Shown one piece after another: positions 1-6,835 of a stretch of DNA of 8,761 nt. Each line of letters starts with the position of its first letter. Positions within the stretch are counted from its first letter, which is position 1. A model generated the notes under the pieces. It saw only the letters and a program-made list of their open reading frames with translations. It ran no database searches and had not been told where the DNA came from. Position numbers and translations under genes: made by a program. This DNA is from UBA7805 sp036146215 (GTDB taxonomy: Bacteria; Planctomycetota; Planctomycetia; Pirellulales; UBA7805), in NCBI GenBank assembly GCA_036146215.1, contig JAYYJN010000073.1:1-8761 (forward strand), in the 5' to 3' direction.

Positions 1-658
1 GGATGGTATCCCAGTCTTCCGCCGTCACATTCTCAACATAGGGGGCAACCATCGGCGTGCGAACCAATGCTGGGGCAACACCGACAACTCGCACTTTCTT
101 TTTTGCATACTCCGCGGCCAATGACTGGGTTAGACTGTTGACGGCCGCCTTGCTCGCACCGTACGCTGCCAGCCCCACAGCTCCGGCGCATCCTGTTGCG
201 GAAGAAATATTGACGATAACACCCTTCCGCTTTTCTAGCTTCGGTAACATTGCCTGGCTCATCCGCATAACGCCAGCAAAATTGACCTCTAGAATTTCAC
301 GCCATTGCTTTTCGTCCATTAAATGAAACGGGCTGGACCAATCCACTCCGGCATTGTTCACAAGGACATCAATCTCAATGCTTGAGTCATCGATTGCGTC
401 GCGGGCTGCACCTGCGGACGCCGTATCTGCCACATCGCACTTGCAATAAAAAACTTTGCATTCAAATGTCCGAAGTTGTTCAATGAGCGCAGAGGGTTCC
501 TCTAGGCCGAGCAATACTAATGCCGCGCCCTCTTCGGCCATCCGAATGGCAATGGAACCACCAATCCCGTGCAAACTGGGGCCCGTGATCGCGACAGTTT
601 TCCCCTCAAAACGTCTGCTTGGGGGAGATACTTTCTCTGATTGAGAACGATTTGCCAT
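1..658 (-). CDS. Classical short-chain dehydrogenase/reductase (SDR), 3' end cut by window edge
   Basis: The 219 visible residues form a Rossmann-fold oxidoreductase of the classical SDR type (FabG-like), expected to be a soluble cytoplasmic NAD(P)(H)-dependent enzyme acting on an alcohol or ketone. Seen directly: a nucleotide-binding loop TGPSLHGIG (residues 25-33), CDVAD (74-78) at the adenine-contacting position, NNAG (101-104), and the full catalytic tetrad Asn126, Ser153, Tyr166 and Lys170 (the last two in YGASK), with Ser and Tyr 13 apart as in the family. The glycine loop has one residue more than the usual TGxxxGxG. About 30-40 C-terminal residues, the substrate-determining part, are missing because the gene runs off the window. 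The start is the ATG at 658..656. A three-codon reading frame, ATG AGC AAG TAA, ends immediately before it, and the Shine-Dalgarno signal is weak. The substrate cannot be told from the sequence; fatty-acid or polyketide-type ketoreductase and sugar or secondary-alcohol dehydrogenase are all possible. Confidence 0.93.
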   Translation of the reverse strand, partial: MANRSQSEKVSPPSRRFEGKTVAITGPSLHGIGGSIAIRMAEEGAALVLLGLEEPSALIEQLRTFECKVFYCKCDVADTASAGAARDAIDDSSIEIDVLVNNAGVDWSSPFHLMDEKQWREILEVNFAGVMRMSQAMLPKLEKRKGVIVNISSATGCAGAVGLAAYGASKAAVNSLTQSLAAEYAKKKVRVVGVAPALVRTPMVAPYVENVTAEDWDTI

Positions 659-684
659 TTACTTGCTCATGCCCTTTGGCTGCG

Positions 685-701
685 GAATGATTGAATCATT
701 C
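685..701. promoter_or_regulatory. Perfect 17-bp palindrome, candidate operator over the SDR promoter
   Basis: GAATGATT (685-692) and AATCATTC (694-701) are exact inverted copies around one central base. The palindrome overlaps the predicted -10 hexamer (698-703) and the probable start of transcription, and lies 27 bases upstream of the SDR start codon. That is the usual place for a repressor's operator. The one-base centre makes a dimeric DNA-binding protein more likely than an RNA hairpin. No regulator gene is visible in the window. Confidence 0.45.
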
Positions 702-726
702 TCAGACACAGCGTGCTGACTGTCAA
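698..726 (-). promoter_or_regulatory. Predicted sigma70-type promoter for the SDR gene
   Basis: Read on the minus strand, a perfect -35 hexamer TTGACA (726..721) is followed by a 17-base spacer and GAGAAT (703..698), which matches four of six -10 consensus bases. Transcription would start near 691, giving a leader of about 30 bases before the SDR ATG at 658. It lies between two genes of the same strand, so the SDR can be transcribed separately from the dehydrogenase upstream. This is the best consensus match I found in any gap of the window. It is a prediction from sequence only. Confidence 0.5.
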
Positions 727-787
727 CGACAACCTCTCTGGCGGTGCTCAGGGTTATTGTGGGAGGAGTTCGAAACTCTCAGCGACC

Positions 788-1828
788 TCAAGCGTCACAA
801 ACCCGAATCACAACTTTTCCAAAGTGTTGTTGACTTTCAAGATGTGCGTAGGCGGCCTGAGCGTCCTTGAATTCGAAAACTCGATCGATGACCGGTGTCA
901 ATTTTCCGGCCTCCACCGCACGTGCAAAACGATCCAATTCTGCGACCGATTCCATATAGATACCGCGCAAAGCAACTTGACGCATGATGAGTGCAAACAC
1001 GTTCAATGAACTTTCGAGGCCGTCCAGAACGCCAATCACGCCCACCTTTGCCCCATAGTTACACGCCTCGATGGATCTTCCGAGCGAACTGCCACCGGCC
1101 AATTCGACAATGATATCAACGCCGTGACCGGATGTGATTTCGCGGACCTGATCAGGCCAGCTTTCGTCGCGATAATCGAGTGTCTCCGCAACGCCAAATT
1201 TTTCCTTGAGTCGGCGGGCCTTTTCCGGATTTGAAGTGGTTTGAATCACGTGTACCCCGAGCAAAGCTGCCAGCTGTGCCGCAAATATTGCTACTCCGCC
1301 CGTCCCGTGGATCAGCGCCCACTGCCCGGGCTTGGCCGCCCCGTGCGTGACCATAGCAGCCCACGCAGTCAATCCGGCGACCACCAGCGTAGCGGCCTCC
1401 TCATGCGACGTGTTAAGCGGAGCGGATACCAAACCAGAGGCTGGGTAAATCACCTCTTCCGCCAGAACACCGTCGGTTCCCTGCCCGCCTACAAAGGAGC
1501 GAGACCAGGTTCGTTGAAGCCTGCCATCAAGCCAAGCCGGCACGGGAGCATTGATTACACGCTGTCCGACCCTTACCGAGTCCACCTGACTGCCGACTTC
1601 GAGCACGACCCCTGCCATATCGGAAGCCGCAATAATGGGAGGGTTTTGCGGACCGCCATATGCTCCCCGGGCAACCAACAGATCGCGATAATTAAGCGAA
1701 ACCGCATGAACGCCGACGCGCACCTGATCCGAATCCAGCGATAGCGAGGCGGGACGATCCTCCAATCGAAGCGATGAGAGCCCGCTTCCGTTGGTCGTAT
1801 AGCATCGAATGTTCCTTGTTTCGTTCAT
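788..1828 (-). CDS. Zinc-independent MDR-family NAD(P)-dependent alcohol dehydrogenase / quinone oxidoreductase-like protein
   Basis: A 346-residue medium-chain dehydrogenase/reductase: an N-terminal GroES-like domain (about 1-135) followed by a Rossmann cofactor domain (about 140-290). Visible motifs are NYRD (46-49), AGVVxxVG (72-79) and the glycine motif HGTGGVA (174-180). The catalytic-zinc Cys is replaced by the NYRDLL segment, the GHE motif is absent (ASDMAG instead), and there is no four-Cys structural-zinc loop. It therefore belongs with the zinc-less quinone-reductase-like branch, most like the MDR7-type dehydrogenases that carry LNYRDLL. Its substrate is unknown and it should be cytoplasmic. 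I chose the ATG at 1828 rather than an alternative start 27 bases upstream because AGGA lies five bases before it. The next gene downstream on the same strand is the SDR, 129 bases away and apparently with its own promoter, so a shared pathway is only an inference. Confidence 0.92.
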   Translation of the reverse strand: MNETRNIRCYTTNGSGLSSLRLEDRPASLSLDSDQVRVGVHAVSLNYRDLLVARGAYGGPQNPPIIAASDMAGVVLEVGSQVDSVRVGQRVINAPVPAWLDGRLQRTWSRSFVGGQGTDGVLAEEVIYPASGLVSAPLNTSHEEAATLVVAGLTAWAAMVTHGAAKPGQWALIHGTGGVAIFAAQLAALLGVHVIQTTSNPEKARRLKEKFGVAETLDYRDESWPDQVREITSGHGVDIIVELAGGSSLGRSIEACNYGAKVGVIGVLDGLESSLNVFALIMRQVALRGIYMESVAELDRFARAVEAGKLTPVIDRVFEFKDAQAAYAHLESQQHFGKVVIRVCDA

Positions 1829-2160
1829 TTTTGTCCTACCAGAGCGGCAAACCAAACCTGAGATGTCCCCTTCGGATTCTTATGTAGAAAAAGGTCCACA
1901 GGAGCATTTGGCACGAATTCAACACCGTCTGAACGCTTTGCACGTGACAAGCATGGATATCGCATGAATTGCTAGCAAGATACTGCAACGCAAGCCATCG
2001 CCGGTACCCCCCTTTGATCCCCGCGTCGCCAGATCAATCAAAGTTCAAGAGATATTATCATCTTGACCTCTTCATAATCGGTTAACTACGCTCTGTCGCC
2101 ACGTTGTGGCACTTCTCCCCTGGAATTCGAGCTATCTTTTTATTCAGTCAGACTCACACC
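1829..2160. other. Gene-free intergenic region between divergent genes
   Basis: These 332 bases separate the minus-strand MDR dehydrogenase from the plus-strand secreted protein, so promoters for both directions should lie here. I see no convincing coding frame, tRNA or terminator. Just upstream of the MDR start is its ribosome-binding site. The most structured part is the dyad at 2045-2066. A TTGACC at 2063-2068 could be a -35 element for the plus-strand gene, but the -10 at the proper distance (TACGCT, 2087-2092) is poor, so I do not annotate a promoter. Confidence 0.6.
2045..2066. promoter_or_regulatory. Imperfect inverted repeat upstream of the secreted TPR/cytochrome-like gene
   Basis: TCAAGA (2045-2050) and TCTTGA (2061-2066) are perfect inverted copies, and inside them GAT (2051-2053) pairs with ATC (2057-2059). 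As RNA this makes a nine-pair stem with one bulged A and a three-base loop; as DNA it is a near-symmetric operator-like site. No T-run follows, so a terminator is unlikely. It overlaps the only TTGAC-type hexamer ahead of the gene that starts at 2161. Confidence 0.3.
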
Positions 2161-3288
2161 ATGCATATCAGCATGATCCCGTTGCATTCTCGGCGTTGTT
2201 TCATGGCATTCTGGATGTTGGTCATTCTCGGATGCTTTTCGCTGAAAATGTTTGCCGAAGAAACTTTCACCGAGGGCCGGGTTATTCTGCTTAAAAACCG
2301 GCAGGTTCTCCGCGGCGAGATTGCGCTCTACGGCGAACGCTACTTGATTACACAACCTCACAGCGAAATCAGGCTGCAGCGGGATCAGGTCGAGCATATT
2401 TGTCACGATCTTCAAGAAGCCTACCGCTACTTACAACATCAGATTCGATTTGGGGAAGCGTCTGACCATTTGCAACTCGCCCAATGGTGCCTCGATGAAA
2501 ATTTATTTCGCGAGGCGCGGTCACAACTTGAGGAAGGCATGTTCAAACGACCAGACCATCCTCGAATTGATTTGATTCGTCGACAACTGGAACTTGCGAA
2601 GGCGCGAGGAACACCGGATACGACAGGGGAGACGCCGAACGCTGCGCAATCTGATGCCGAAGAACTCGAAGCGTTATTTGATCAGATGCCGTCGCAAGTC
2701 GTGGAGACGTTTACGCGAGTTATTCAACCCATCCTTCTTAACAGTTGCGGCGCGCGTGGTTGCCATGGCTTGGGGGGAGACAATCAATTCCTTCTGCACC
2801 GCAGTGCGCGCGGGCAACAGCCTTCACAACGAGTCACGCTTCGTAATTTGCAATCCGTATTGCGTTGGATTGATCAGGAGAATGCACACAAAAGTCCATT
2901 GCTTCACTTCGCGGAAACGCCGCACTTCACCGCACCACAGCGGGATGCCAAAAGGCGAACCTGGGCGCGCGATTCATTGACCGCCCGGCGACTTTCAGCT
3001 TGGGTACGGCATTTTTCAAACCACGAAATTGGGGGGCAACCGCCGTCCCCTGTCGCGTTCTCCATTACGGGCGACCAAGAACGGAATTCGGATACCGTTG
3101 GGTCTGAAACGTTATTTAACTGGGCAGAGCTCCACAAGAGAGCTGATCGCGACACGGGACCTCACTTTGGTAAACCACACGCGGCTACCACATTTCGTCC
3201 CCGAGACCCTTTCGATCCATCCATTTTTAACCGTCGCCATCATCCCGGTCGCCCCGCGAAAAGTGAGGGAGACGGGGTCTCTCGGTAA
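2161..3288 (+). CDS. Secreted TPR-like protein with cytochrome-c-like CX4CH segment (planctomycete type)
   Basis: A 375-residue exported protein. Residues 11-32 look like a signal peptide (Arg-Arg, then a hydrophobic stretch ending MFA before EE). Residues about 35-82 form a short beta-rich module (VILLKNRQVLRGEI, then IRLQRDQVEHICHDL) and 100-147 a TPR-like helical repeat. Residues 181-285 resemble the planctomycete cytochrome-c-like domain, with IQPILLNSCGARGCHG holding Cys196, Cys201 and His202. The tail ends near RDPFDPSIFNRR and looks complete. I recognise the layout as one seen in planctomycetes but know no function; a periplasmic redox or binding role is inferred from the haem-like motif only. 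The frame also opens earlier at a TTG (2104), but that start would add a charged and polar stretch before the signal peptide and has no Shine-Dalgarno signal. ATG 2161 is the first ATG, and ATG 2173 is also possible. It lies 202 bases before the lipoprotein gene, so it is probably a separate transcription unit. Confidence 0.82.
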   Translation: MHISMIPLHSRRCFMAFWMLVILGCFSLKMFAEETFTEGRVILLKNRQVLRGEIALYGERYLITQPHSEIRLQRDQVEHICHDLQEAYRYLQHQIRFGEASDHLQLAQWCLDENLFREARSQLEEGMFKRPDHPRIDLIRRQLELAKARGTPDTTGETPNAAQSDAEELEALFDQMPSQVVETFTRVIQPILLNSCGARGCHGLGGDNQFLLHRSARGQQPSQRVTLRNLQSVLRWIDQENAHKSPLLHFAETPHFTAPQRDAKRRTWARDSLTARRLSAWVRHFSNHEIGGQPPSPVAFSITGDQERNSDTVGSETLFNWAELHKRADRDTGPHFGKPHAATTFRPRDPFDPSIFNRRHHPGRPAKSEGDGVSR

Positions 3289-3333
3289 TGCACCTGGTGG
3301 CCACTTGAGCGATGGCTCCTTACAATATCTAGG

Positions 3334-3359
3334 GTTTCCCCGCCAATGGACCGGGAAAC
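3334..3359. other. Stem-loop in the 3289-3490 gap
   Basis: GTTTCCC (3334-3340) and GGGAAAC (3353-3359) are perfect seven-base inverted copies with a 12-base loop, and a G-T wobble extends the stem by one pair. It lies about 45 bases after the stop codon of the secreted TPR/cytochrome-like gene. No T-run follows, so it is not a standard intrinsic terminator, though it could protect the 3' end of the mRNA. The rest of this 202-base gap shows no gene and no clear promoter. Confidence 0.3.
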
Positions 3360-3490
3360 TGAGATATGTCATCATGGCGGATCTATTTTACTGGTAAGCA
3401 TAGCCAAGTTTGCGTGGCCAACCCCCTCGGATGGCTCGATTCAAGGGCGGAGCGACCCATTTAATCTGATGAACCAACAATCAAGGTGCG

Positions 3491-4462
3491 ATGAACAGTA
3501 GAATTTTTATTGCGATACTTTGTCTATGCGTAATAGTCCTGTCCGGGTGTGGGAGCGAGACGCAGGATGCTTCCCCGCAGTCGGAGGCACTGACCGATGA
3601 GGTGGCTTCTGCCCCACCGAAGACCGAAGCAGAGTCGCTCGAGGAGCTGATCAATCCGGAGCCGATCCTGGCCTTAAGCCAAGTAGGTAACATCAACAAT
3701 ACGCCGCAATTTATCCGCTCACAGAAAGTCGAGCAGTCGTTTAAAAATGGTCGCCCACATCGTGAACTGACAATTCATTTTTATCGCAATGGTCCCAATC
3801 GTTTCCATGGACCCTATAAAGAGTGGTACCCGAATGGCAAGCTCTGGAAAGAAGGTCTGTACGAAGAAAATAATCGTGTCGGAGATTGGAAATGGTACGC
3901 TGAAAACGGACAACTGGTGAAGCAGGCGTTTTATGACTCCGATGGCCTGGCAGACGGTGAGTGGATCTACTTCCACGATGATGGAACGAAGCGAAGGGTT
4001 GAGAATTTTCGAGCCGGGAAAAGACATGGCAAGACGGAGCACTTCAGCGATGATGGGTTACAACTCTTGGAATTATTTTCCTTTCAGGATGATCGGCTTG
4101 ATGGTGAGGTAACACGCTGGTTCCCCCTGACAGAAGGCCAGACGGAACCCCAAAAACAGAATCACTCAACGTTCGTAGCCGGTAAACGCAATGGCGTGGC
4201 AACCGAATGGTACGAAGACGGTCAAATTCAGAGTGAAGTGGAGTTCAAAAATGGAAACCGGCATGGCCGAACCCGTCGCTGGGACAAGGATGGCAATCTT
4301 GAGCTAGACCTTCTTTTTGAAGAGGGCGAACCGGTAGATCCTAGTGTGACAAGTAGTGCACAGGATGAATTGAACAAAACGACAACCAACGACAGCGACA
4401 GCACACAGAAAACGCCCGCCAGCGCAAGCGAGAATTCTGACGCGACAAAGTCAAATCCTTGA
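3491..4462 (+). CDS. Lipoprotein with about seven MORN_2 (YwqK-type) repeats
   Basis: A 323-residue protein with a lipoprotein signal peptide: MNSR, a hydrophobic stretch, then the lipobox LSGC with Cys20 as the lipidated residue. A low-complexity acidic linker (21-60) leads into tandem repeats of the MORN_2 type found in the YwqK family. Each follows the pattern (H/D/N)G-x-x-x-x-(W/F)-x-x-(N/D)G-x-x, then a hydrophobic strand. Copies begin near residues 106, 130, 155, 179, 203, 234 and 258, and the fifth is stretched by a loop around 214-224. The C-terminal 40 residues are Ser/Thr/Asp/Lys-rich and probably disordered. MORN_2 proteins are often called antitoxins in databases, but nothing here suggests a toxin partner. 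A surface or periplasmic binding or scaffolding role is the most that can be said. The ATG at 3491 is supported by AAGG four bases upstream. It is the first gene of the run leading into ftsH, 49 bases downstream. Confidence 0.88.
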   Translation: MNSRIFIAILCLCVIVLSGCGSETQDASPQSEALTDEVASAPPKTEAESLEELINPEPILALSQVGNINNTPQFIRSQKVEQSFKNGRPHRELTIHFYRNGPNRFHGPYKEWYPNGKLWKEGLYEENNRVGDWKWYAENGQLVKQAFYDSDGLADGEWIYFHDDGTKRRVENFRAGKRHGKTEHFSDDGLQLLELFSFQDDRLDGEVTRWFPLTEGQTEPQKQNHSTFVAGKRNGVATEWYEDGQIQSEVEFKNGNRHGRTRRWDKDGNLELDLLFEEGEPVDPSVTSSAQDELNKTTTNDSDSTQKTPASASENSDATKSNP

Positions 4463-4511
4463 CTGGCAGCTTTAGCAGTTTTTGGCTTAGCGTCACCACC
4501 CGAAAGAACTC

Positions 4512-6440
4512 ATGGAAAACCCTCCCTCTTCTCAGCGACAGCAGCCCACCCCACCTCCGTCGCGACCAATGCCCACGGCGACAACGGTTGTGTTTTTATG
4601 CGTTGCTGCGCTTGCGGCCATCACGTTCTTCACAATGCAAGGGCCAAAACGCAAGGAAATTCCTTACAACGACTTCTGGACACAACTTCAGGCGGGCAAC
4701 ATAGCAGAGGTCGAAATCGAAAATCAGCGGGTCATCGGAAAATTTAAAAAAGCTGAGAAAGGTGACAAAACTGATTTTTTTGCAACTGTACTCACTCCAT
4801 TCGCAAGCGAAGATCTGGACAAGGAATTGCGAAAGCAAGGCGTGATTATTCGCTCGGTGGCGCCGCAAGACAGCACGTTTTTATTGATGTTTGTCTATCT
4901 GTTCGTCACCATTCTGCTCTTTGTTGTTGTCTGGGTGATGTTCCGCAGAGCTCGCGATCAATTCATGGGTGGGGGTGGACTCCTCTCGGGTTTTACAAAG
5001 AGCAATGCCCAGAAATATGACAGTGATAAACAGGCGGTGACATTCAAGGACGTGGCAGGCCTGGAAGGAGTCAAACAGGATCTGCAAGAGGTGATCGAAT
5101 TTCTTGAGAATCCGGACAAATTCCAGCGACTGGGAGGTCGTGTCCCGAAAGGGGTGCTAATGAATGGCCCACCTGGAACCGGCAAAACGTTGCTAGCGCG
5201 GGCGGTTGCCGGAGAAGCAGGCGTTCCCTTCTTCTCTATTAATGGCTCAGAATTTATCCAAATGTTTGTGGGCGTGGGCGCTAGCCGCGTGCGCGATCTA
5301 TTTAAAACCGCCAAGGAAGCTTCGCCAGCCATCTTATTCATTGATGAGATCGATGCCGTTGGCCGTCATCGTGGCGCAGGCCTCGGTGGTGGACATGATG
5401 AGCGAGAACAGACTCTGAATCAGATACTGAGTGAAATGGATGGTTTTGAGCCGAATGAGTCGGTGATCGTCATGGCAGCGACCAACCGACCGGATGTACT
5501 TGATCCGGCACTGTTACGACCGGGCCGCTTCGATCGCCACGTCACGGTCGATCGACCAACGCAAAAAGGGCGAGTTGAAATTTTTGGTGTCCATGTGCGA
5601 GATGTTCCACTCGCAGATGATGTTGACTTGGAAAAACTCGCGGCAGGTTCGATTGGGTTGACCGGGGCTGATATACGCAATCTGGTGAACGAAGCGGCTT
5701 TATGGGCAACTCGGCATAATAAAGATCACGTTGAGATGTCCGACTTTGAGCACGCACGTGACAAAATCTTGATGGGCGCAAAACGAGAAGAGGTGCTTTC
5801 AGAAAAAGAAAAGGAAATGACAGCCTACCATGAAGCGGGTCACGCTCTACTCGCATGGTTATTGCCTGGTTGTGACCGACTGCATAAAGTTACGATCGTT
5901 CCCCGTGGACGGGCACTCGGAGTGACACAATTGTTGCCCGAAGAGGATCGACTCAATATATCTGAAACAGATCTCGCAGCCCGATTGATTTTCATTCTCG
6001 GTGGACGAGCGGCTGAGAAAATGATCTATGACCAATACAGCGCCGGTGCGGAAAACGATCTTTCACAGGCGACGAATCTTGCGAGGAAAATGGTGGCACA
6101 TTGGGGTATGAGCAAACGACTCGGTCCGGTCGCTTATCACCTCAGTGAGGAACACCCATTTCTGGGCAAGGAAATCCACGAGCAGCGGCAATTCAGCGAA
6201 CACACCGCCCAATTGATCGATGAGGAGGTGGCGAACTTACTTCACCATTCTGCGGATCGAGCGACCTCGATTCTTACAGAAAATCGGGAAAAATTAGTTG
6301 CGATCGCCGAAGCGCTCGTTGAGCGCGAAATTCTGGATGAAAGTGAGATTACAGAATTGATCGGTCCGCCCGCAGCGGAAGACGCAGATTCAATCCCGCA
6401 GAAAACAGACGATTCGCTCCCCTCCACGCCATCGCTTTAG
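4512..6440 (+). CDS. ftsH: ATP-dependent zinc metalloprotease FtsH
   Basis: A 642-residue membrane-anchored AAA+ protease that forms hexamers and degrades unassembled or damaged membrane proteins and some regulators. Visible in order: a Pro-rich cytosolic start (1-22), TM1 (about 24-42), a periplasmic domain (about 44-121), TM2 (about 122-144), and the AAA domain with Walker A GPPGTGKT (219-226), aromatic pore loop MFVGVGA (251-257), Walker B ILFIDEID (274-281), sensor Asn325 and arginine fingers Arg336 and Arg339 in LLRPGRFDR. The M41 peptidase follows with HEAGH (440-444) and the third zinc ligand Asp516 in AENDLSQAT. All catalytic residues are present, so it should be active; the length is usual for the family. 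The tail (617-642) is acidic and Pro/Ser-rich. The ATG at 4512 is the natural start, with a weak GAAAGAA ribosome-binding sequence. Planctomycetes usually carry several FtsH paralogues, so this may not be the only one. Confidence 0.98.
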   Translation: MENPPSSQRQQPTPPPSRPMPTATTVVFLCVAALAAITFFTMQGPKRKEIPYNDFWTQLQAGNIAEVEIENQRVIGKFKKAEKGDKTDFFATVLTPFASEDLDKELRKQGVIIRSVAPQDSTFLLMFVYLFVTILLFVVVWVMFRRARDQFMGGGGLLSGFTKSNAQKYDSDKQAVTFKDVAGLEGVKQDLQEVIEFLENPDKFQRLGGRVPKGVLMNGPPGTGKTLLARAVAGEAGVPFFSINGSEFIQMFVGVGASRVRDLFKTAKEASPAILFIDEIDAVGRHRGAGLGGGHDEREQTLNQILSEMDGFEPNESVIVMAATNRPDVLDPALLRPGRFDRHVTVDRPTQKGRVEIFGVHVRDVPLADDVDLEKLAAGSIGLTGADIRNLVNEAALWATRHNKDHVEMSDFEHARDKILMGAKREEVLSEKEKEMTAYHEAGHALLAWLLPGCDRLHKVTIVPRGRALGVTQLLPEEDRLNISETDLAARLIFILGGRAAEKMIYDQYSAGAENDLSQATNLARKMVAHWGMSKRLGPVAYHLSEEHPFLGKEIHEQRQFSEHTAQLIDEEVANLLHHSADRATSILTENREKLVAIAEALVEREILDESEITELIGPPAAEDADSIPQKTDDSLPSTPSL

Positions 6441-6460
6441 CGGAAGTTGTAGGAAATTTA

Positions 6461-6796
6461 ATGATGTTAGGACATTATGTTTTTTTTAGTCTCCATGATG
6501 CCTCAGCGGACGCGGTCGAAACGCTGATTGCCTCTGGAAAAAAATTGCTTGCGCCGCTCGATGGTATTGTATTTTTTGGCATGGGCTCTCGAACGGGTGA
6601 CTTAATACGCCCGGTGAACGATACACAGTTTGACGTTGGACTACAGATTGTGTTTACGGATCGGCAGGCACATGATCGCTACCAGGACCTGCCGAATCAC
6701 TTGAAGTTCATCGAGCAGAATCGAGAAAACTGGTCCCAGATTCGAGTATTCGACATTGATCTTGCGGAAGTGCCCCCGTCCTCGCCAAAAACGTAA
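6461..6796 (+). CDS. Dabb (stress-responsive A/B barrel) domain protein
   Basis: A 111-residue single-domain protein matching the Dabb fold, a small dimeric ferredoxin-like barrel. Seen: the opening strand GHYVFFSL with the family's early His (His5), a helix (about 15-30), a second strand IVFFGMGSRTG (36-46), a third strand FDVGLQIVFTD (57-67) and the helix with YQDLPNHLKFIEQN (74-87), where the P-x-H pattern (His80) is typical. The length equals one Dabb domain with a short Pro/Ser tail. Members range from plant stress proteins to polyketide and olivetolic-acid cyclases, so the exact reaction cannot be predicted; it is probably cytoplasmic. The ATG at 6461 has AGGA six bases upstream, a good ribosome-binding site, although ATG 6464 cannot be excluded. 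It starts 20 bases after ftsH stops, so the two are very likely co-transcribed. Confidence 0.87.
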   Translation: MMLGHYVFFSLHDASADAVETLIASGKKLLAPLDGIVFFGMGSRTGDLIRPVNDTQFDVGLQIVFTDRQAHDRYQDLPNHLKFIEQNRENWSQIRVFDIDLAEVPPSSPKT

Positions 6797-6801
6797 GGCC
6801 C

Positions 6802-6832
6802 TTGGGTCTATTGGGTCTAACACGCGGTCTAA
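6802..6832 (+). repeat. Short tandem repeat TTGGGTCTA x2 plus a partial copy
   Basis: TTGGGTCTA occurs twice head to tail (6802-6810 and 6811-6819), and GGTCTAA follows again at 6826-6832. The repeat fills most of the 39-base gap between the Dabb and exosortase genes and sits just before the exosortase's TTG start, where a ribosome-binding site would be expected. It may be simple slippage or a binding site for an RNA or protein that affects translation. Confidence 0.5.
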
Positions 6833-6835
6833 AAT

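Noticed and set aside
1241..1744. 167-codon open frame on the plus strand inside the MDR gene
   Set aside because: It is antisense to a well-supported dehydrogenase, its translation is low-complexity and Arg/Ser/Pro-rich, and it matches no family I recognise.
2104..2160. Start of the secreted protein at TTG 2104
   Set aside because: It would place 19 additional residues before the signal peptide, has no Shine-Dalgarno signal, and an ATG at 2161 gives a normal signal peptide.
3029..3397. Frame overlapping the end of the secreted TPR/cytochrome-like gene, as if a frameshift had split a longer protein
   Set aside because: The main frame stays coherent to its stop (RDPFDPSIFNRR) and resembles complete planctomycete proteins, so no frameshift is needed.
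3491..4462. MORN_2 protein as the antitoxin of a toxin-antitoxin pair
   Set aside because: It has a clear lipobox and is exported, and no small toxin-like gene adjoins it; the antitoxin name is a database label for the repeat.
4459..4487. TTGACT at the end of the lipoprotein gene as a -35 element for ftsH
   Set aside because: No acceptable -10 hexamer lies 16-18 bases downstream (TTTGGC or TTGGCT).
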